Shown here: in pieces, positions 24,487-33,370 of the stretch | How the letters are laid out: each line of letters starts with the position of its first letter | Numbering within the stretch: position 1 is the first letter of the stretch | Assembly: GCF_024181405.1 (NCBI RefSeq) | Contig: NZ_CP051302.1 | Span: 372,001-436,000 of the forward strand | Reading direction: 5' to 3' | DNA: 64,000 nucleotides | Origin: Treponema denticola | GTDB taxonomy: Bacteria > Spirochaetota > Spirochaetia > Treponematales > Treponemataceae | The notes under the pieces: generated by a model | Seen by the model: the letters and a program-made list of their open reading frames with translations, nothing else | Databases searched by the model: none | Told to the model about the DNA's origin: nothing | Program-made: the position numbers and the translations under genes

Positions 24487-26250
24487 ATGAAAAATAAGGC
24501 TGAAATAATACAAAAAATTAAAAATGCAGGGCTTGCAGCCAGGGAAGGAAGGTCTGCTCCTGTCCTTGCAACCGTTTCCGGCGTTCTTTCTACAAAACCT
24601 AATTTAATAAGGTTCTGTGCCGATGAGCTTGGCTTCGGTCTTGTAACCACAAAGAGCTTTCAGGTGCTTCCCAATCCGGGAAACCGGGAGCCCATCCTTT
24701 GCGAGCCCGAATTGGGCTGTTTCGGTAATTCCGTCGGTCTTCGTAATTGCGGAATGGAACAGGCCGTAAAAGAACTTAAAGAGCTCCGCTCCTCATGGAA
24801 AACCGATTCTATTTTAAATGTTTCCCTTTCGGCCTCAAACCCTGAAGATTTTATCAGCCTTGTGAAGGGCTTTGAAGAATTAGCCGACTGCTTTGAGCTT
24901 AACTTTTCATGTCCCCATGCTTCGGCCGGCTTCGGTGCTTCCATAGGCTGCGACCCTACGATTGCCTCGGAGTACATAAAAACGATAAAAAAAGCCCTAC
25001 CCGATTGTGCCGTGCCGATTTTTGTAAAACTTACCCCAAATGTAGAAGATATAGGAGCCATAGCTTCCGCCGTAATCGAAGCAGGCGCAGACGGCATAAC
25101 GGCTATCAACACCGTAGGCCCCAAGGTTTACATTGAGCCCCATTCGGGAAAGCCCATCTTACAAAATAAACTGGGCGGAAAGGGCGGTATGAGCGGCTCA
25201 TGGGTTTTTCCAAGGGCTTTGGAATGTATAGGGCAAATACGGAAGGCTGTAGGAGAAGAAATTCCTATAATCGGAATGGGAGGCGTTATGACGGGCTCTC
25301 AAGCTGCCGAACTCGTTAGGGCCGGTGCCGATATAATAGGCATAGGCTCTGCCTGCGGTATGCTTGAACAAGACGATTTAAAGCCTTTTTTTCAAAACCT
25401 TGCCTCGGATACTCTAAACTGCATACGCGGCAAAGAAACCGACAAAACTTCTTCCTTTTTGCGTAAAACAAGAGCCTTGAAATATGAAGCTAAGACCATC
25501 GTCAAAATCGAAAAAGAAAGCGAAGATATCATTATAATTACCCTAAACGGAAAGTGTAAATTCGAAGCAGGGCAGTTTGTCTTCTTATGGATTCCGGAAG
25601 TCGGGGAAAAGCCTTTTTCCCTTGCTGAAGCCGATCCTATAAGTCTTATCATAAAAAAACGCGGCCCCTTTACCGAGGCCCTTTTTGAGCTAAAAGAAGG
25701 GGATACAATCTATATGAGGGGGCTTTACGGCAAAGGAATAAAGCCTCCTAAAACCGAAAATGCTCTTTTAATTGCAGGCGGAACGGGTATTGCTGTCCTT
25801 CCTGCCCTTGCAAAACGCCTAAAAAAGCAAGGAGCCTTAATTTCTACATACATAGGAACTTCCGAAGAAATTAAAAAGAAGGAGCCCAACGGTATCGAAA
25901 AAATTCTTATTGAATGCGGTGCCTATAAAAAAGTTGTCGATAAAGGCGTTATCGGAAGGGTGCTGAATCAATTCCAAAAAGACAATATTGAAGGAAATAC
26001 CGGTCTCCCGATTCAAGAAAAAGCCGAAAATATGGGTAAGCCTGACTTTTTTACAGCCTATCTGGTCGGGCCCATGATTTTTATGCGGCGGGCTTCCGAA
26101 ATTCTTTTAAAATTGGGTGTGCGTAAAAATCAGATTTTTATGTCATTAGAGATGAACACTATGTGCGGGGTAGGTATTTGCGGCGAATGTTCTTGCGGAA
26201 ATATCTTGACCTGCAAAAAGGGAACCTTTGTCGGTCTTGACCAAATTTAG
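24487..26250 (+). CDS. fused dihydroorotate dehydrogenase-like / PyrK-like iron-sulfur flavoprotein
   Basis: A 587-residue fusion. Residues 1 to about 310 form an FMN TIM barrel of the class 1B DHOD/PreA type (APVLATVSGV, LNFSCPHASAGFGAS with the catalytic-type Cys, FVKLTPNVEDI, GGMSG, PIIGMGGVMTG). From about residue 325 a PyrK-type ferredoxin reductase follows (FEAGQFVFLWIPEVGEKPFSL, AGGTGIAVLPALAKRL), ending in a [2Fe-2S] cysteine cluster CGVGICGECSCGNILTC. In most bacteria PyrD and PyrK are separate subunits that oxidise dihydroorotate with NAD. SCPH-GFG also resembles dihydropyrimidine dehydrogenase PreA, so the substrate is not certain. pyrE is at 49310. The ATG at 24487 is close to a possible ATG at 24481. 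Confidence 0.82.
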   Translation: MKNKAEIIQKIKNAGLAAREGRSAPVLATVSGVLSTKPNLIRFCADELGFGLVTTKSFQVLPNPGNREPILCEPELGCFGNSVGLRNCGMEQAVKELKELRSSWKTDSILNVSLSASNPEDFISLVKGFEELADCFELNFSCPHASAGFGASIGCDPTIASEYIKTIKKALPDCAVPIFVKLTPNVEDIGAIASAVIEAGADGITAINTVGPKVYIEPHSGKPILQNKLGGKGGMSGSWVFPRALECIGQIRKAVGEEIPIIGMGGVMTGSQAAELVRAGADIIGIGSACGMLEQDDLKPFFQNLASDTLNCIRGKETDKTSSFLRKTRALKYEAKTIVKIEKESEDIIIITLNGKCKFEAGQFVFLWIPEVGEKPFSLAEADPISLIIKKRGPFTEALFELKEGDTIYMRGLYGKGIKPPKTENALLIAGGTGIAVLPALAKRLKKQGALISTYIGTSEEIKKKEPNGIEKILIECGAYKKVVDKGVIGRVLNQFQKDNIEGNTGLPIQEKAENMGKPDFFTAYLVGPMIFMRRASEILLKLGVRKNQIFMSLEMNTMCGVGICGECSCGNILTCKKGTFVGLDQI

Positions 26251-26255
26251 ACGAA

Positions 26256-26304
26256 GTCTTGAGGGGGAGCCTTTAACCCGCGCAAGATTTACGGTATATA
26301 AATA
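26256..26304 (+). pseudogene. 3'-end remnant of oppC in front of oppA1
   Basis: The bases GCCTTTAACCCGCGCA then GATTTACGGTATATAAATAG match the last codons and stop of oppC (33277-33316) almost exactly, with a one-base insertion. The match continues through the intergenic leader into oppA1, just as it does downstream of the intact oppC into oppA3. No other part of oppC remains here. Confidence 0.85.
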
Positions 26305-26360
26305 GCCTTTTAGGTTAATTATATAAAAAAATAAGATAATTCTTTATTAGGAGGAATTCT

Positions 26361-28313
26361 ATGAAAACGCTAAAAAGATTAACTATGTTAATTCTTTTGG
26401 TTTCGGTTGCTCTCGGAATCATCGCTTGCGGCGGTACCGGAGCTGACGGCGGAGCTGCTGCAAAGGGCCCCATCGCTAAGGCTGAAGCAATTATGGCAGA
26501 GGAAACTGCGGCCGGTGTACCCGATTTTACTTCACCGCCCGTAGAGGACAAGAACCTCAAGGTTTCAGGTATGCCTGAGGAAGTAGTTTGGATTACAAGT
26601 TATCCGAAAGACTTATCGTCGAAAGGTACAAAAAAGGGAGGAACATTGCATCTTTCTTTGGGTGAGTATCCTACGACATTTAGGTACGTTGGTCCCGAAT
26701 CGAACACATCCACAAGAGGCCTGGTATGGCCCCACGCAGTATGCCTAAGTGTAAACCCTGAAACACAGGAATTTATGCCATATGCTGCAACTCACTGGGC
26801 ATTCGGTGCCGACAATCAGACTGTTTACTACAAACTTAACGAGCATATGAAGTGGTCTGACGGTGTTCCCTGTACGGCAGATGATTTTGTCTTTGCCTGG
26901 GAATCTTTCTGTTCCCCCAACATTGAGGAACCTTGGTACAATAACTACTACAGCAAACGTGAAGTTAAAAAAATTAACGACTATTGTATTTCCGTTAAGT
27001 ACTTGGAATCGGACCAGTTACCCAAGGTATCTCTTGTAGATGCTACTAACTTTAATCCCCGACCCAAACACTTCCATAACGGAGAAGTTAAAAAAGGCTG
27101 GTACAACGAATATAACTGGAAGATTGAGCCTACGACAGGTCCTTATGTCGTAAATCCCGATAAATGCGTTCAGGGTGAAATGGTAGTTGTTGAAAAAGTT
27201 AAAAACTGGTGGGGGCATGAATATCCTCATTGGAATAACCGCTGTAACATTGAGACAATCGAATACAAGGTTATCACCGGCGGACAGGACATGATTGAAA
27301 ACTACTTCTGGAACGGAGAGCTTGACTACTTTTATATGAATATTCCTGCAACATGGAGAAGATGTGCAACAAACGAAAACATTACCAAAGGTTATGTAGA
27401 CCGCTGGGTTGTAAACTATCTTCCCTTACAGGGTGTTCAAGGTATCTTCTTTAATACCAAGTTCCCCTTGTTCAGCAGCAAGAAAGTTAGACAGGCTATG
27501 TACTATGCCGTCGACATTCAGGGTATGATCGATCAGGCCCTCTATGGCGAATATAAGAGATACCACAACATAGGTTTAGGACAGGTATGGGGCGGTGTAG
27601 ATTTTAACGACCATTCAATCCGAAAACCCGATTTTAATCCCGAGACAGCAAGAAAAATGCTCGGCGAAGCCGGTTACACTGTTGTAGGTTCTGACGGAAT
27701 CTTACAGAATTCGAAGGGTGAAAGAGTTTCCTTTGAGCTTTTGTATTCATGGCCCAGCCATACGGAGCGATTGTCAATTCTTAAAGAACAGGCTAAAAAA
27801 GCCGGTGTAGAAATTGAGCTTAAGATGATGGAAAGCGGTGCTTTCAATACTGTTCTTAACAAAAAACATCAGGCCTGGTGGGGCGGCCTGAGCACATGGT
27901 ATGAGCCCTCATATTGGGAATTCTTCTCAAAGGCTAATGCCGAAAAGGTAAGTACAAACAACTCTTTCGGCTGGTGGAGCGAAGAGATGGAAAAACTCCT
28001 TGAATTTGAAGAGTCAGGACCGCCCTTGGAAGCAAAAGCTGAAAACAACAAGAAGATTGAGCGCCTTGTGCATGAAGAAGCATTGGTTATACCTCACTAC
28101 TACCTAGACTTTACGAGAGGCGGTGTTTGGAAGTGGTTAAGAATGCCTTCATGGGGTAACAGAAAGCTCGATGTTGATGCCGACTTCTTAGATTACTGGG
28201 GTTATATGTGGATTGATGAAGATATCCGTCAAGAGGTTTTTAAGGCAAAAGCCGACGGCAAAACCTTTGAACCCCGTGTATGGACTCCTTCAACCCGCTA
28301 TATCTCGGAATAA
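26361..28313 (+). CDS. oppA: peptide ABC transporter substrate-binding lipoprotein, oppA copy 1
   Basis: A 650-residue family 5 extracellular solute-binding protein (SBP_bac_5). The signal peptide ends in a lipobox (LGIIAC, Cys22 to 24 region), followed by a Gly/Ala-rich flexible linker, so it is a lipoprotein on the periplasmic or outer face. Core motifs include KKGGTLHLSLGEYPTTFRY, WSDGVPCTADDFVFAWES, the hinge IEPTTGPYVV and VRQAMYYAVDIQGMID. It binds oligopeptides for the OppBC permease. AGGAGG precedes the ATG. A T. denticola OppA homologue has been reported to bind plasminogen and fibronectin, which may apply here. It is most similar to copy 3, with an almost identical first 80 residues. 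Confidence 0.93.
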   Translation: MKTLKRLTMLILLVSVALGIIACGGTGADGGAAAKGPIAKAEAIMAEETAAGVPDFTSPPVEDKNLKVSGMPEEVVWITSYPKDLSSKGTKKGGTLHLSLGEYPTTFRYVGPESNTSTRGLVWPHAVCLSVNPETQEFMPYAATHWAFGADNQTVYYKLNEHMKWSDGVPCTADDFVFAWESFCSPNIEEPWYNNYYSKREVKKINDYCISVKYLESDQLPKVSLVDATNFNPRPKHFHNGEVKKGWYNEYNWKIEPTTGPYVVNPDKCVQGEMVVVEKVKNWWGHEYPHWNNRCNIETIEYKVITGGQDMIENYFWNGELDYFYMNIPATWRRCATNENITKGYVDRWVVNYLPLQGVQGIFFNTKFPLFSSKKVRQAMYYAVDIQGMIDQALYGEYKRYHNIGLGQVWGGVDFNDHSIRKPDFNPETARKMLGEAGYTVVGSDGILQNSKGERVSFELLYSWPSHTERLSILKEQAKKAGVEIELKMMESGAFNTVLNKKHQAWWGGLSTWYEPSYWEFFSKANAEKVSTNNSFGWWSEEMEKLLEFEESGPPLEAKAENNKKIERLVHEEALVIPHYYLDFTRGGVWKWLRMPSWGNRKLDVDADFLDYWGYMWIDEDIRQEVFKAKADGKTFEPRVWTPSTRYISE

Positions 28314-28323
28314 TTTGTAAGTT

Positions 28324-28359
28324 TTATAGTTCTATGACATTCTTGTTATAGAACTATAA
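28324..28359 (+). terminator. hairpin 1 behind oppA1
   Basis: A 15-bp stem, TTATAGTTCTATGAC (28324-28338) and GTTATAGAACTATAA (28345-28359), 6-nt loop, one G-T pair. The homologous hairpin behind oppA3 has compensatory changes. Only A-rich sequence follows, so it may act as an mRNA-stabilising or processing structure rather than a strong terminator. Confidence 0.7.
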
Positions 28360-28371
28360 AAATCAATAAGG

Positions 28372-28419
28372 TTTGGAGGCCGGAAAGCTGGGCTAAAACC
28401 TTAGCTTAAAGCCTCCAAA
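28372..28419 (+). other. hairpin 2 behind oppA1
   Basis: Outer stem TTTGGAGGC (28372-28380) and GCCTCCAAA (28411-28419) closing a 30-nt loop that contains AAGCT/AGCTT. The same structure follows oppA3 (35382-35429). Confidence 0.6.
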
Positions 28420-28525
28420 TTAATTTAATAAATAATTAAAAATATAAATAACTCTTCTTGAACTTTATCCTTTTTTATGTTAAGTATATAAAAAGCTAAT
28501 ATAACTCTTTATTAGGAGAAATTCT

Positions 28526-30478
28526 ATGAAAACATTGAAAAGATTAACTATGTTAATTCTTTTGGTTTCAGTTGCTCTCGGAATTATCGCTTGCGGCGGT
28601 ACCGGAGCCGGTAGCGGCGCTGCTGCAAAGGGGCCCATCGCTAAGGCTGAAGCAATTATGGCAGAGGAAACTGCAGCCGGTGTACCCGATTTTACTTCAC
28701 CGCCTGTAGAGGATAAGAACCTCAAGGTTTCAGGTATGCCTGAGGAAGTAGTTTGGATTACAAGTAATCCGAAAGACTTATCGTCAAAAGATACAAAGAA
28801 GGGCGGAACCTTTCATCTTTCTTTAGATGAATATCCCACAACATTTAGATATGTAGGGCCTGAATCAAACTTGAGTACAACATATTTAATGAACCCTCAT
28901 GCAGCCTTTTTAGAAGTAAACCCTGAAACACAGGAATTTATGCCTTATGCTGCAACTCACTGGGCATTAGGTGCAGATAATCAGACTGTTTACTACAAAC
29001 TTAATGAGCATATGAAGTGGTCTGACGGAGTTCCCTGTACGGCAGATGACTTTGTCTTTGCTTGGGAGTCTCTATGTTCCCGCGATCTCGATGACCCTTG
29101 GTGTAATAATTATTACGATAAATTTAAGGTTAAAAAAATTAATGATTACTGTGTTTCCGTTAAGTACTTGGAATCAGACAAACTGCCTCAAGTATCTCTT
29201 ATTGGTAAGGCAAACTTTAGTCCCAGACCTAAGCACTTTTATAACGGCGAAGTTAAAAATGGCTGGTACAACGAATATAACTGGAAGATTGAGCCTACAA
29301 CAGGTCCTTATGTTGTAAATGCCGATAAATGCGTCCAGGGCGAAATGCTGGTTGTTGAAAAAGTTAAAAACTGGTGGGGACATGAATATCCTAACTGGAA
29401 AAACCGCTGTAATATTGATACAATAGAATATAAGGTTATTACCGGAGGACAGGACATAATTGAAAAGTATTTCTGGAACGGAGAACTCGACTTTTTTGAT
29501 ATGAACATTCCTGCAACATGGAGAAGATGTGCTGCAAATGAAAACATTACCAAAGGTTATGTAGACCGCTGGGTTGCTAACTATTTACCCTTGAAGGGTA
29601 TTCAGGGTATCTTTTTTAATACCCAGTACCCCTTGTTCAGCAATAAGAAAGTTCGGCAGGCTATGTATTATGCTATCGACATTCAGGGTATGATCGATCA
29701 GGCTCTTTATGGAGAATTTAAGAGAAGTCATAATATCGGTTTAGGCAATGTATGGGGAGGTATAGATTTTAATGACCATTCAATCCGAAAACCCGATTTT
29801 AATCCCGATACGGCAAGAAAAATGCTCGGCGAAGCCGGTTACACTGTTGTAGGTTCTGACGGAATTTTACAGAATTCGAAGGGTGAAAGAGTATCTTTTG
29901 AACTTTTGTATTCAAGGCCGAGTCTCACAGAGCGCTTGTCGATTCTTAAAGAACAGGCTAAAAAAGCCGGTGTAGAAATTGAGCTTAAGATGATGGAAAG
30001 CGGTGCTTTTAATACCGTTCTTAATAAAAAACACCAGGCTTGGTGGGGCGGTTTGAGCACGGATTATGAGCCTTCATATTGGGAACTCTTCTCAAAGGCT
30101 AATGCCGAAACGGTAGATACAACCAACTTTTTCGGATGGTGGAGTGAAGAGATGGAAAAACTTCTTGCATTTGAAGAGTCAGGACCGCCCTTGGAAGAAA
30201 AGGCTGAAAACAACAAGAAGATTGAGCGCCTTGTTCATGAAGAAGCATTGATTGTACCTAACTACTACACCGATTTTGTGAGATGCGGTGCTTGGAAGTG
30301 GATAAGAATGCCTTCCTGGGGTAACAGGAAGCTCGATATTGATGCCGACTTCATGTATTATTGGGGTTATATGTGGATTGATGACGATATCCGCCAAGAG
30401 GTTCTTAAGGCAAAAGCCGACGGCAAAATCTTTGAACCCCGTGTATGGACTCCTTCAACCCGCTATGTTTCTGAATAA
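28526..30478 (+). CDS. oppA: peptide ABC transporter substrate-binding lipoprotein, oppA copy 2
   Basis: A 650-residue paralogue of oppA1 with the same lipobox (LGIIAC) and SBP_bac_5 motifs (WSDGVPCTADDFVFAWES, IEPTTGPYVV, VRQAMYYAIDIQGMID). It differs from copies 1 and 3 in many central residues (for example FKRSHNIGLGNVWGGID and VRCGAWKW), so its peptide specificity may differ, while its first 80 residues are nearly identical to theirs. The leader has diverged, but the ribosome binding site (TTAGGAG) is kept. No ATPase or permease lies between it and oppA1, so both must feed the permease encoded downstream. Confidence 0.93.
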   Translation: MKTLKRLTMLILLVSVALGIIACGGTGAGSGAAAKGPIAKAEAIMAEETAAGVPDFTSPPVEDKNLKVSGMPEEVVWITSNPKDLSSKDTKKGGTFHLSLDEYPTTFRYVGPESNLSTTYLMNPHAAFLEVNPETQEFMPYAATHWALGADNQTVYYKLNEHMKWSDGVPCTADDFVFAWESLCSRDLDDPWCNNYYDKFKVKKINDYCVSVKYLESDKLPQVSLIGKANFSPRPKHFYNGEVKNGWYNEYNWKIEPTTGPYVVNADKCVQGEMLVVEKVKNWWGHEYPNWKNRCNIDTIEYKVITGGQDIIEKYFWNGELDFFDMNIPATWRRCAANENITKGYVDRWVANYLPLKGIQGIFFNTQYPLFSNKKVRQAMYYAIDIQGMIDQALYGEFKRSHNIGLGNVWGGIDFNDHSIRKPDFNPDTARKMLGEAGYTVVGSDGILQNSKGERVSFELLYSRPSLTERLSILKEQAKKAGVEIELKMMESGAFNTVLNKKHQAWWGGLSTDYEPSYWELFSKANAETVDTTNFFGWWSEEMEKLLAFEESGPPLEEKAENNKKIERLVHEEALIVPNYYTDFVRCGAWKWIRMPSWGNRKLDIDADFMYYWGYMWIDDDIRQEVLKAKADGKIFEPRVWTPSTRYVSE

Positions 30479-30488
30479 TTAATCTTAA

Positions 30489-30511
30489 GGTGCGGGGATT
30501 TCCCCTGCACC
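30489..30511 (+). terminator. GC-rich hairpin behind oppA2
   Basis: GGTGCGGGG (30489-30497), loop ATTT, CCCCTGCACC (30502-30511), one bulged T. A variant lies at 35446-35470 between oppA3 and oppD. No T-run follows here, so termination efficiency is uncertain. Confidence 0.55.
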
Positions 30512-30525
30512 GAATCTTGAAAATT

Positions 30526-30615
30526 AACATGATGTGCAGGCAGGCTATTTACGGGGAATGCTCTTCCGGAAACATCTTGATCTGCTAAATGGTGTTTTGA
30601 TTAAATTTCTGTAGT
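30526..30615 (+). pseudogene. 3'-end remnant of the pyrK-like domain
   Basis: Translated in the gene's frame, 30529-30588 reads MMCRQAIYGECSSGNILIC then stop. This aligns with MCGVGICGECSCGNILTC at the end of the dihydroorotate dehydrogenase fusion (about 26158-26220). Most codons are shared, but two cluster cysteines are lost (to Tyr and Ser). Matching TGA-AAATTT bases continue after it. Confidence 0.75.
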
Positions 30616-30801
30616 TTATTACCTGCCGTTTACTGTAAATTATACTATAGAAATTTACCGAGACTCTAGACTTTTTTTTTACATTATGTTAAAATCCCAA
30701 ACATCTAAGTATGCACGTCCTTTCCCTCTTATAGATAATCAACCTGATATAATTTGGTTCGGCTGTGTAGTATTAGTATCTTGGTTTTATGGAGCTTTAT
30801 G

Positions 30802-31824
30802 ATGAATAACTATTTCGTACGAAGATTGCTTTTGATTATTCCGACTTTTATAGGTATAACATTGGTGGTCTTTGCAGTAACCCGCATCGTTCCCGGAGGT
30901 CCGATTGAAAGGGCTATTATGCAGAGAATGATGGCCCAAGAAGGCAAAACAGGAAAAACAAGCAGACAGGACTCTCAGCCCCTTAATGCTGAAGCTTTGG
31001 CTGAACTTGCAGCCTTTTACGGTTTTGACAAACCTTGGCCGATCGCTTATCTCGAATGGATGGGAAGCCTTTTAAGGGGAGATATGGGGCGTTCTACAAA
31101 ATATAACGATCCGGTATTTCAGATGATTGTAAGTAAATTTCCGATCTCTTTGAGGTTCGGTATTATTTCGGTTATTTTGATTTATTCAATATGTATTCCA
31201 CTGGGTATAAAAAAAGCCCTAAAACACCGGAGTCTTTTTGATAACGTTTCCTCGGTGTTTATATTTATAGGTTACGCTCTCCCGGGCTACATAGTTGCTA
31301 TTATCTTATTGCAAATTTTTGCATTTACTATTCCTTGGTTCCCCTCAGGCGGCCTTTATTCACGAAGTTACATGGATATGAATTTTTTCCAAAAAGTCAT
31401 AGACAATGTTTGGCACATGTTCTTACCCATGATAGCCTATGTTATAGGTTCTTTTGCAGTTACAACTATGGTTATGAAAAACAACCTCATGGAAAATATG
31501 GCTGCAGATTATATTAAAACCGCTGTTGCAAAGGGTAGAACATTTAAAGATGCTATGTGGAAGCATGCCTTTAGAAACAGTATTATCCCTATTGCTGCCG
31601 GATTGGGCGGTCTTATAACCATTTTCTTTTCAGGAGCTTTCCTAATTGAGAAGATATTCAATATAAACGGTATGGGACTTCTTTCATTTAGAGCAATTGT
31701 TGATAGAGATTATCCGGTAGTATTGGGTTCCTTGGTAATGACCTCTCTTTTGAGCTTAATAGGTAATATTTTAAGCGATTTTATTCTTTCGGTGGTAGAT
31801 CCCCGAATAAGGTTAGGTGAATAG
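30802..31824 (+). CDS. oppB: peptide ABC transporter permease, OppB/YejB type
   Basis: A 340-residue permease of the DppB/OppB family. It starts MNNYFVRRLLLIIPTFIGITLVVFAVTRIVPGGP and has about six membrane helices. The EAA loop is AVAKGRTFKDAMWKHAFRNSIIPI, where the ATPase docks, and it ends VDPRIRLGE. The details resemble YejB of the YejABEF (microcin C/oligopeptide) importer: GGPIERAI, a low-complexity stretch around residue 55, and LSFRAIVDRDYPVVLGS. GGAG lies 7 nt before the ATG at 30802; an adjacent ATG at 30799 is also possible. The stop overlaps the leader of oppC. Confidence 0.92.
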   Translation: MNNYFVRRLLLIIPTFIGITLVVFAVTRIVPGGPIERAIMQRMMAQEGKTGKTSRQDSQPLNAEALAELAAFYGFDKPWPIAYLEWMGSLLRGDMGRSTKYNDPVFQMIVSKFPISLRFGIISVILIYSICIPLGIKKALKHRSLFDNVSSVFIFIGYALPGYIVAIILLQIFAFTIPWFPSGGLYSRSYMDMNFFQKVIDNVWHMFLPMIAYVIGSFAVTTMVMKNNLMENMAADYIKTAVAKGRTFKDAMWKHAFRNSIIPIAAGLGGLITIFFSGAFLIEKIFNINGMGLLSFRAIVDRDYPVVLGSLVMTSLLSLIGNILSDFILSVVDPRIRLGE

Positions 31825-31825
31825 T

Positions 31826-33316
31826 ATGAGCGATGATGTAAAATCAAAAACTTTTTTAGATACTGTAAAAGAATATTGGGGAGCATTTAGAAACAGATTT
31901 AGAATGGATCCCCTTATGAAAAAGCGTTTTGAACGCTTTGGAGAAATTAAAAAGGCAAAATTTGCCCTTATTTTTATCGGAGTCTTATATCTCCTATCCC
32001 TTATTGCCGAGTTATTTATTTCAAACAGGCCCATTATGATGTGGGTTGACGGTAAACTCTATTTTCCAACCTATAGTAAAATGCTTTTGGCCGAAGATTT
32101 CGGTTTCAGAGTCGAAAATGAACTTGAATTAAATTACAGAGAGTTTAAAAAACATGTTAAGGCCGAAAAAAGAGGCTGGGTTCTTCTTCCCTTTATTCCA
32201 TACAACCCTTATGAGGCTGATACAGCTATTGCCCCTTTGGCTCTTACTTTCGATGGAACCCCCAGTATGGGTATTGCAATTACATCTAAGGATAATCTGC
32301 CTATGGATGATCCGGCAGATTATAAGTGGATACCGGTAGGTGTTATAAACGGAATAAAAATGGCAGAAAAAGACTATACTTGGATTAAATTTGCCGATTC
32401 TGCCTCATCCAAACAGCCCTTATCAGACTTTCCTTCAGCTTCAAGAAATTGGGTCGGTATTTCTGTCGGCCGCTCTCATCCGAATGAATCTGTAAATGCT
32501 TCGGACTATATTTGGCATAAGGTAGGTTCAAAAGATAACAGACTTGACCTTGGAAACGGAAAGATTTTAACTATACGTTTTGCAAAAGGCGATAAAGGAC
32601 AGATGTTCCATCCGCTTTCTCCTTCTTTTAAGACTCGTCATATTTTGGGTACCGACCGAATCGGGCGTGATATATTTGCCCGTCTTATTTACGGGTACAG
32701 AATTGCTATGTCTTTTGCTTTGCTGGTAGCTGCAACAACCTACTTTATCGGAACTATTATCGGTATTGCAATGGGCTACTTTGGAGGTACCTTTGATACT
32801 ATTTTCCAAAGATTTATAGAAATATGGGAGCGCATACCCTATCTTTACATGGTTATGATCTTAGCTTCAATATTTAAGCCTACATTTACCATGTTTGTTT
32901 TAATAAATATAGCTTTCAGCTGGACAGGAAAAACTTGGGATATGAGGGCTATGACATACAGAGAAAGAGAAAGAGACTATATTTTGGCTGCAAAGTCGAT
33001 GGGAGCCAGTGTATGGCGTATAATTACCGTGCATATTTTGCCCAACGTTATAGTTCTAATCGTTACATCTTTACCCTTTGTAATATCTGGAAATATAGGG
33101 GCTTTAACCTCTCTTGACTATTTAGGTTACGGTTTACAGCCTCCTACACCGAGTTGGGGAGAACTTTTAAGCGTCGGAACTTCTACATACTTGGAAGCTC
33201 CGTGGATTCTTTCTTCGGCTGTGGCAGGTTTTGTACTTGTTTTGGTTATGATCACCTTTATAGGTGAGGGCTTGCGGGATGCCTTTGACCCGCGCAGATT
33301 TACGGTATATAAATAG
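31826..33316 (+). CDS. oppC: peptide ABC transporter permease, OppC/YejE type, with large periplasmic insert
   Basis: A 496-residue permease. The first helix (about residues 48-68, FALIFIGVLYLLSLIAELFI) is followed by a periplasmic domain of about 200 residues (SNRPIMMWVDGKLYFPTYSK onward). The canonical OppC segment begins at about residue 273 (LGTDRIGRDIFARLIYGYR) with five helices and the EAA loop AAKSMGASVWRIITVHILPN. The N-terminal part matches YejE (ANDRPLLV-YKG-YYFP type), but the insert is longer than in E. coli YejE; ordinary OppC is about 300 residues. AGGTGA precedes the ATG at 31826. It ends 55 nt before oppA3 and is part of the same transcript. Confidence 0.9.
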   Translation: MSDDVKSKTFLDTVKEYWGAFRNRFRMDPLMKKRFERFGEIKKAKFALIFIGVLYLLSLIAELFISNRPIMMWVDGKLYFPTYSKMLLAEDFGFRVENELELNYREFKKHVKAEKRGWVLLPFIPYNPYEADTAIAPLALTFDGTPSMGIAITSKDNLPMDDPADYKWIPVGVINGIKMAEKDYTWIKFADSASSKQPLSDFPSASRNWVGISVGRSHPNESVNASDYIWHKVGSKDNRLDLGNGKILTIRFAKGDKGQMFHPLSPSFKTRHILGTDRIGRDIFARLIYGYRIAMSFALLVAATTYFIGTIIGIAMGYFGGTFDTIFQRFIEIWERIPYLYMVMILASIFKPTFTMFVLINIAFSWTGKTWDMRAMTYRERERDYILAAKSMGASVWRIITVHILPNVIVLIVTSLPFVISGNIGALTSLDYLGYGLQPPTPSWGELLSVGTSTYLEAPWILSSAVAGFVLVLVMITFIGEGLRDAFDPRRFTVYK

Positions 33317-33370
33317 CCTTTTAGGTTAATTATATAAAAAATAAGATAATTCTTTATTAGGAGGAATTTT

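Larger units (their letters stand above)
30479..30801. other. 323-bp region between oppA2 and oppB
   Basis: It contains a GC-rich hairpin (30489-30511), a decayed copy of the pyrK-domain 3' end (30526-30615) and a possible -10 TATAAT (30748-30753) ahead of oppB. No intact gene is seen. Confidence 0.6.

Noticed and set aside
24660..25124. 154-residue minus-strand frame inside the dihydroorotate dehydrogenase fusion
   Set aside because: Ser/Pro/Ala-rich shadow translation of a conserved enzyme domain on the other strand.
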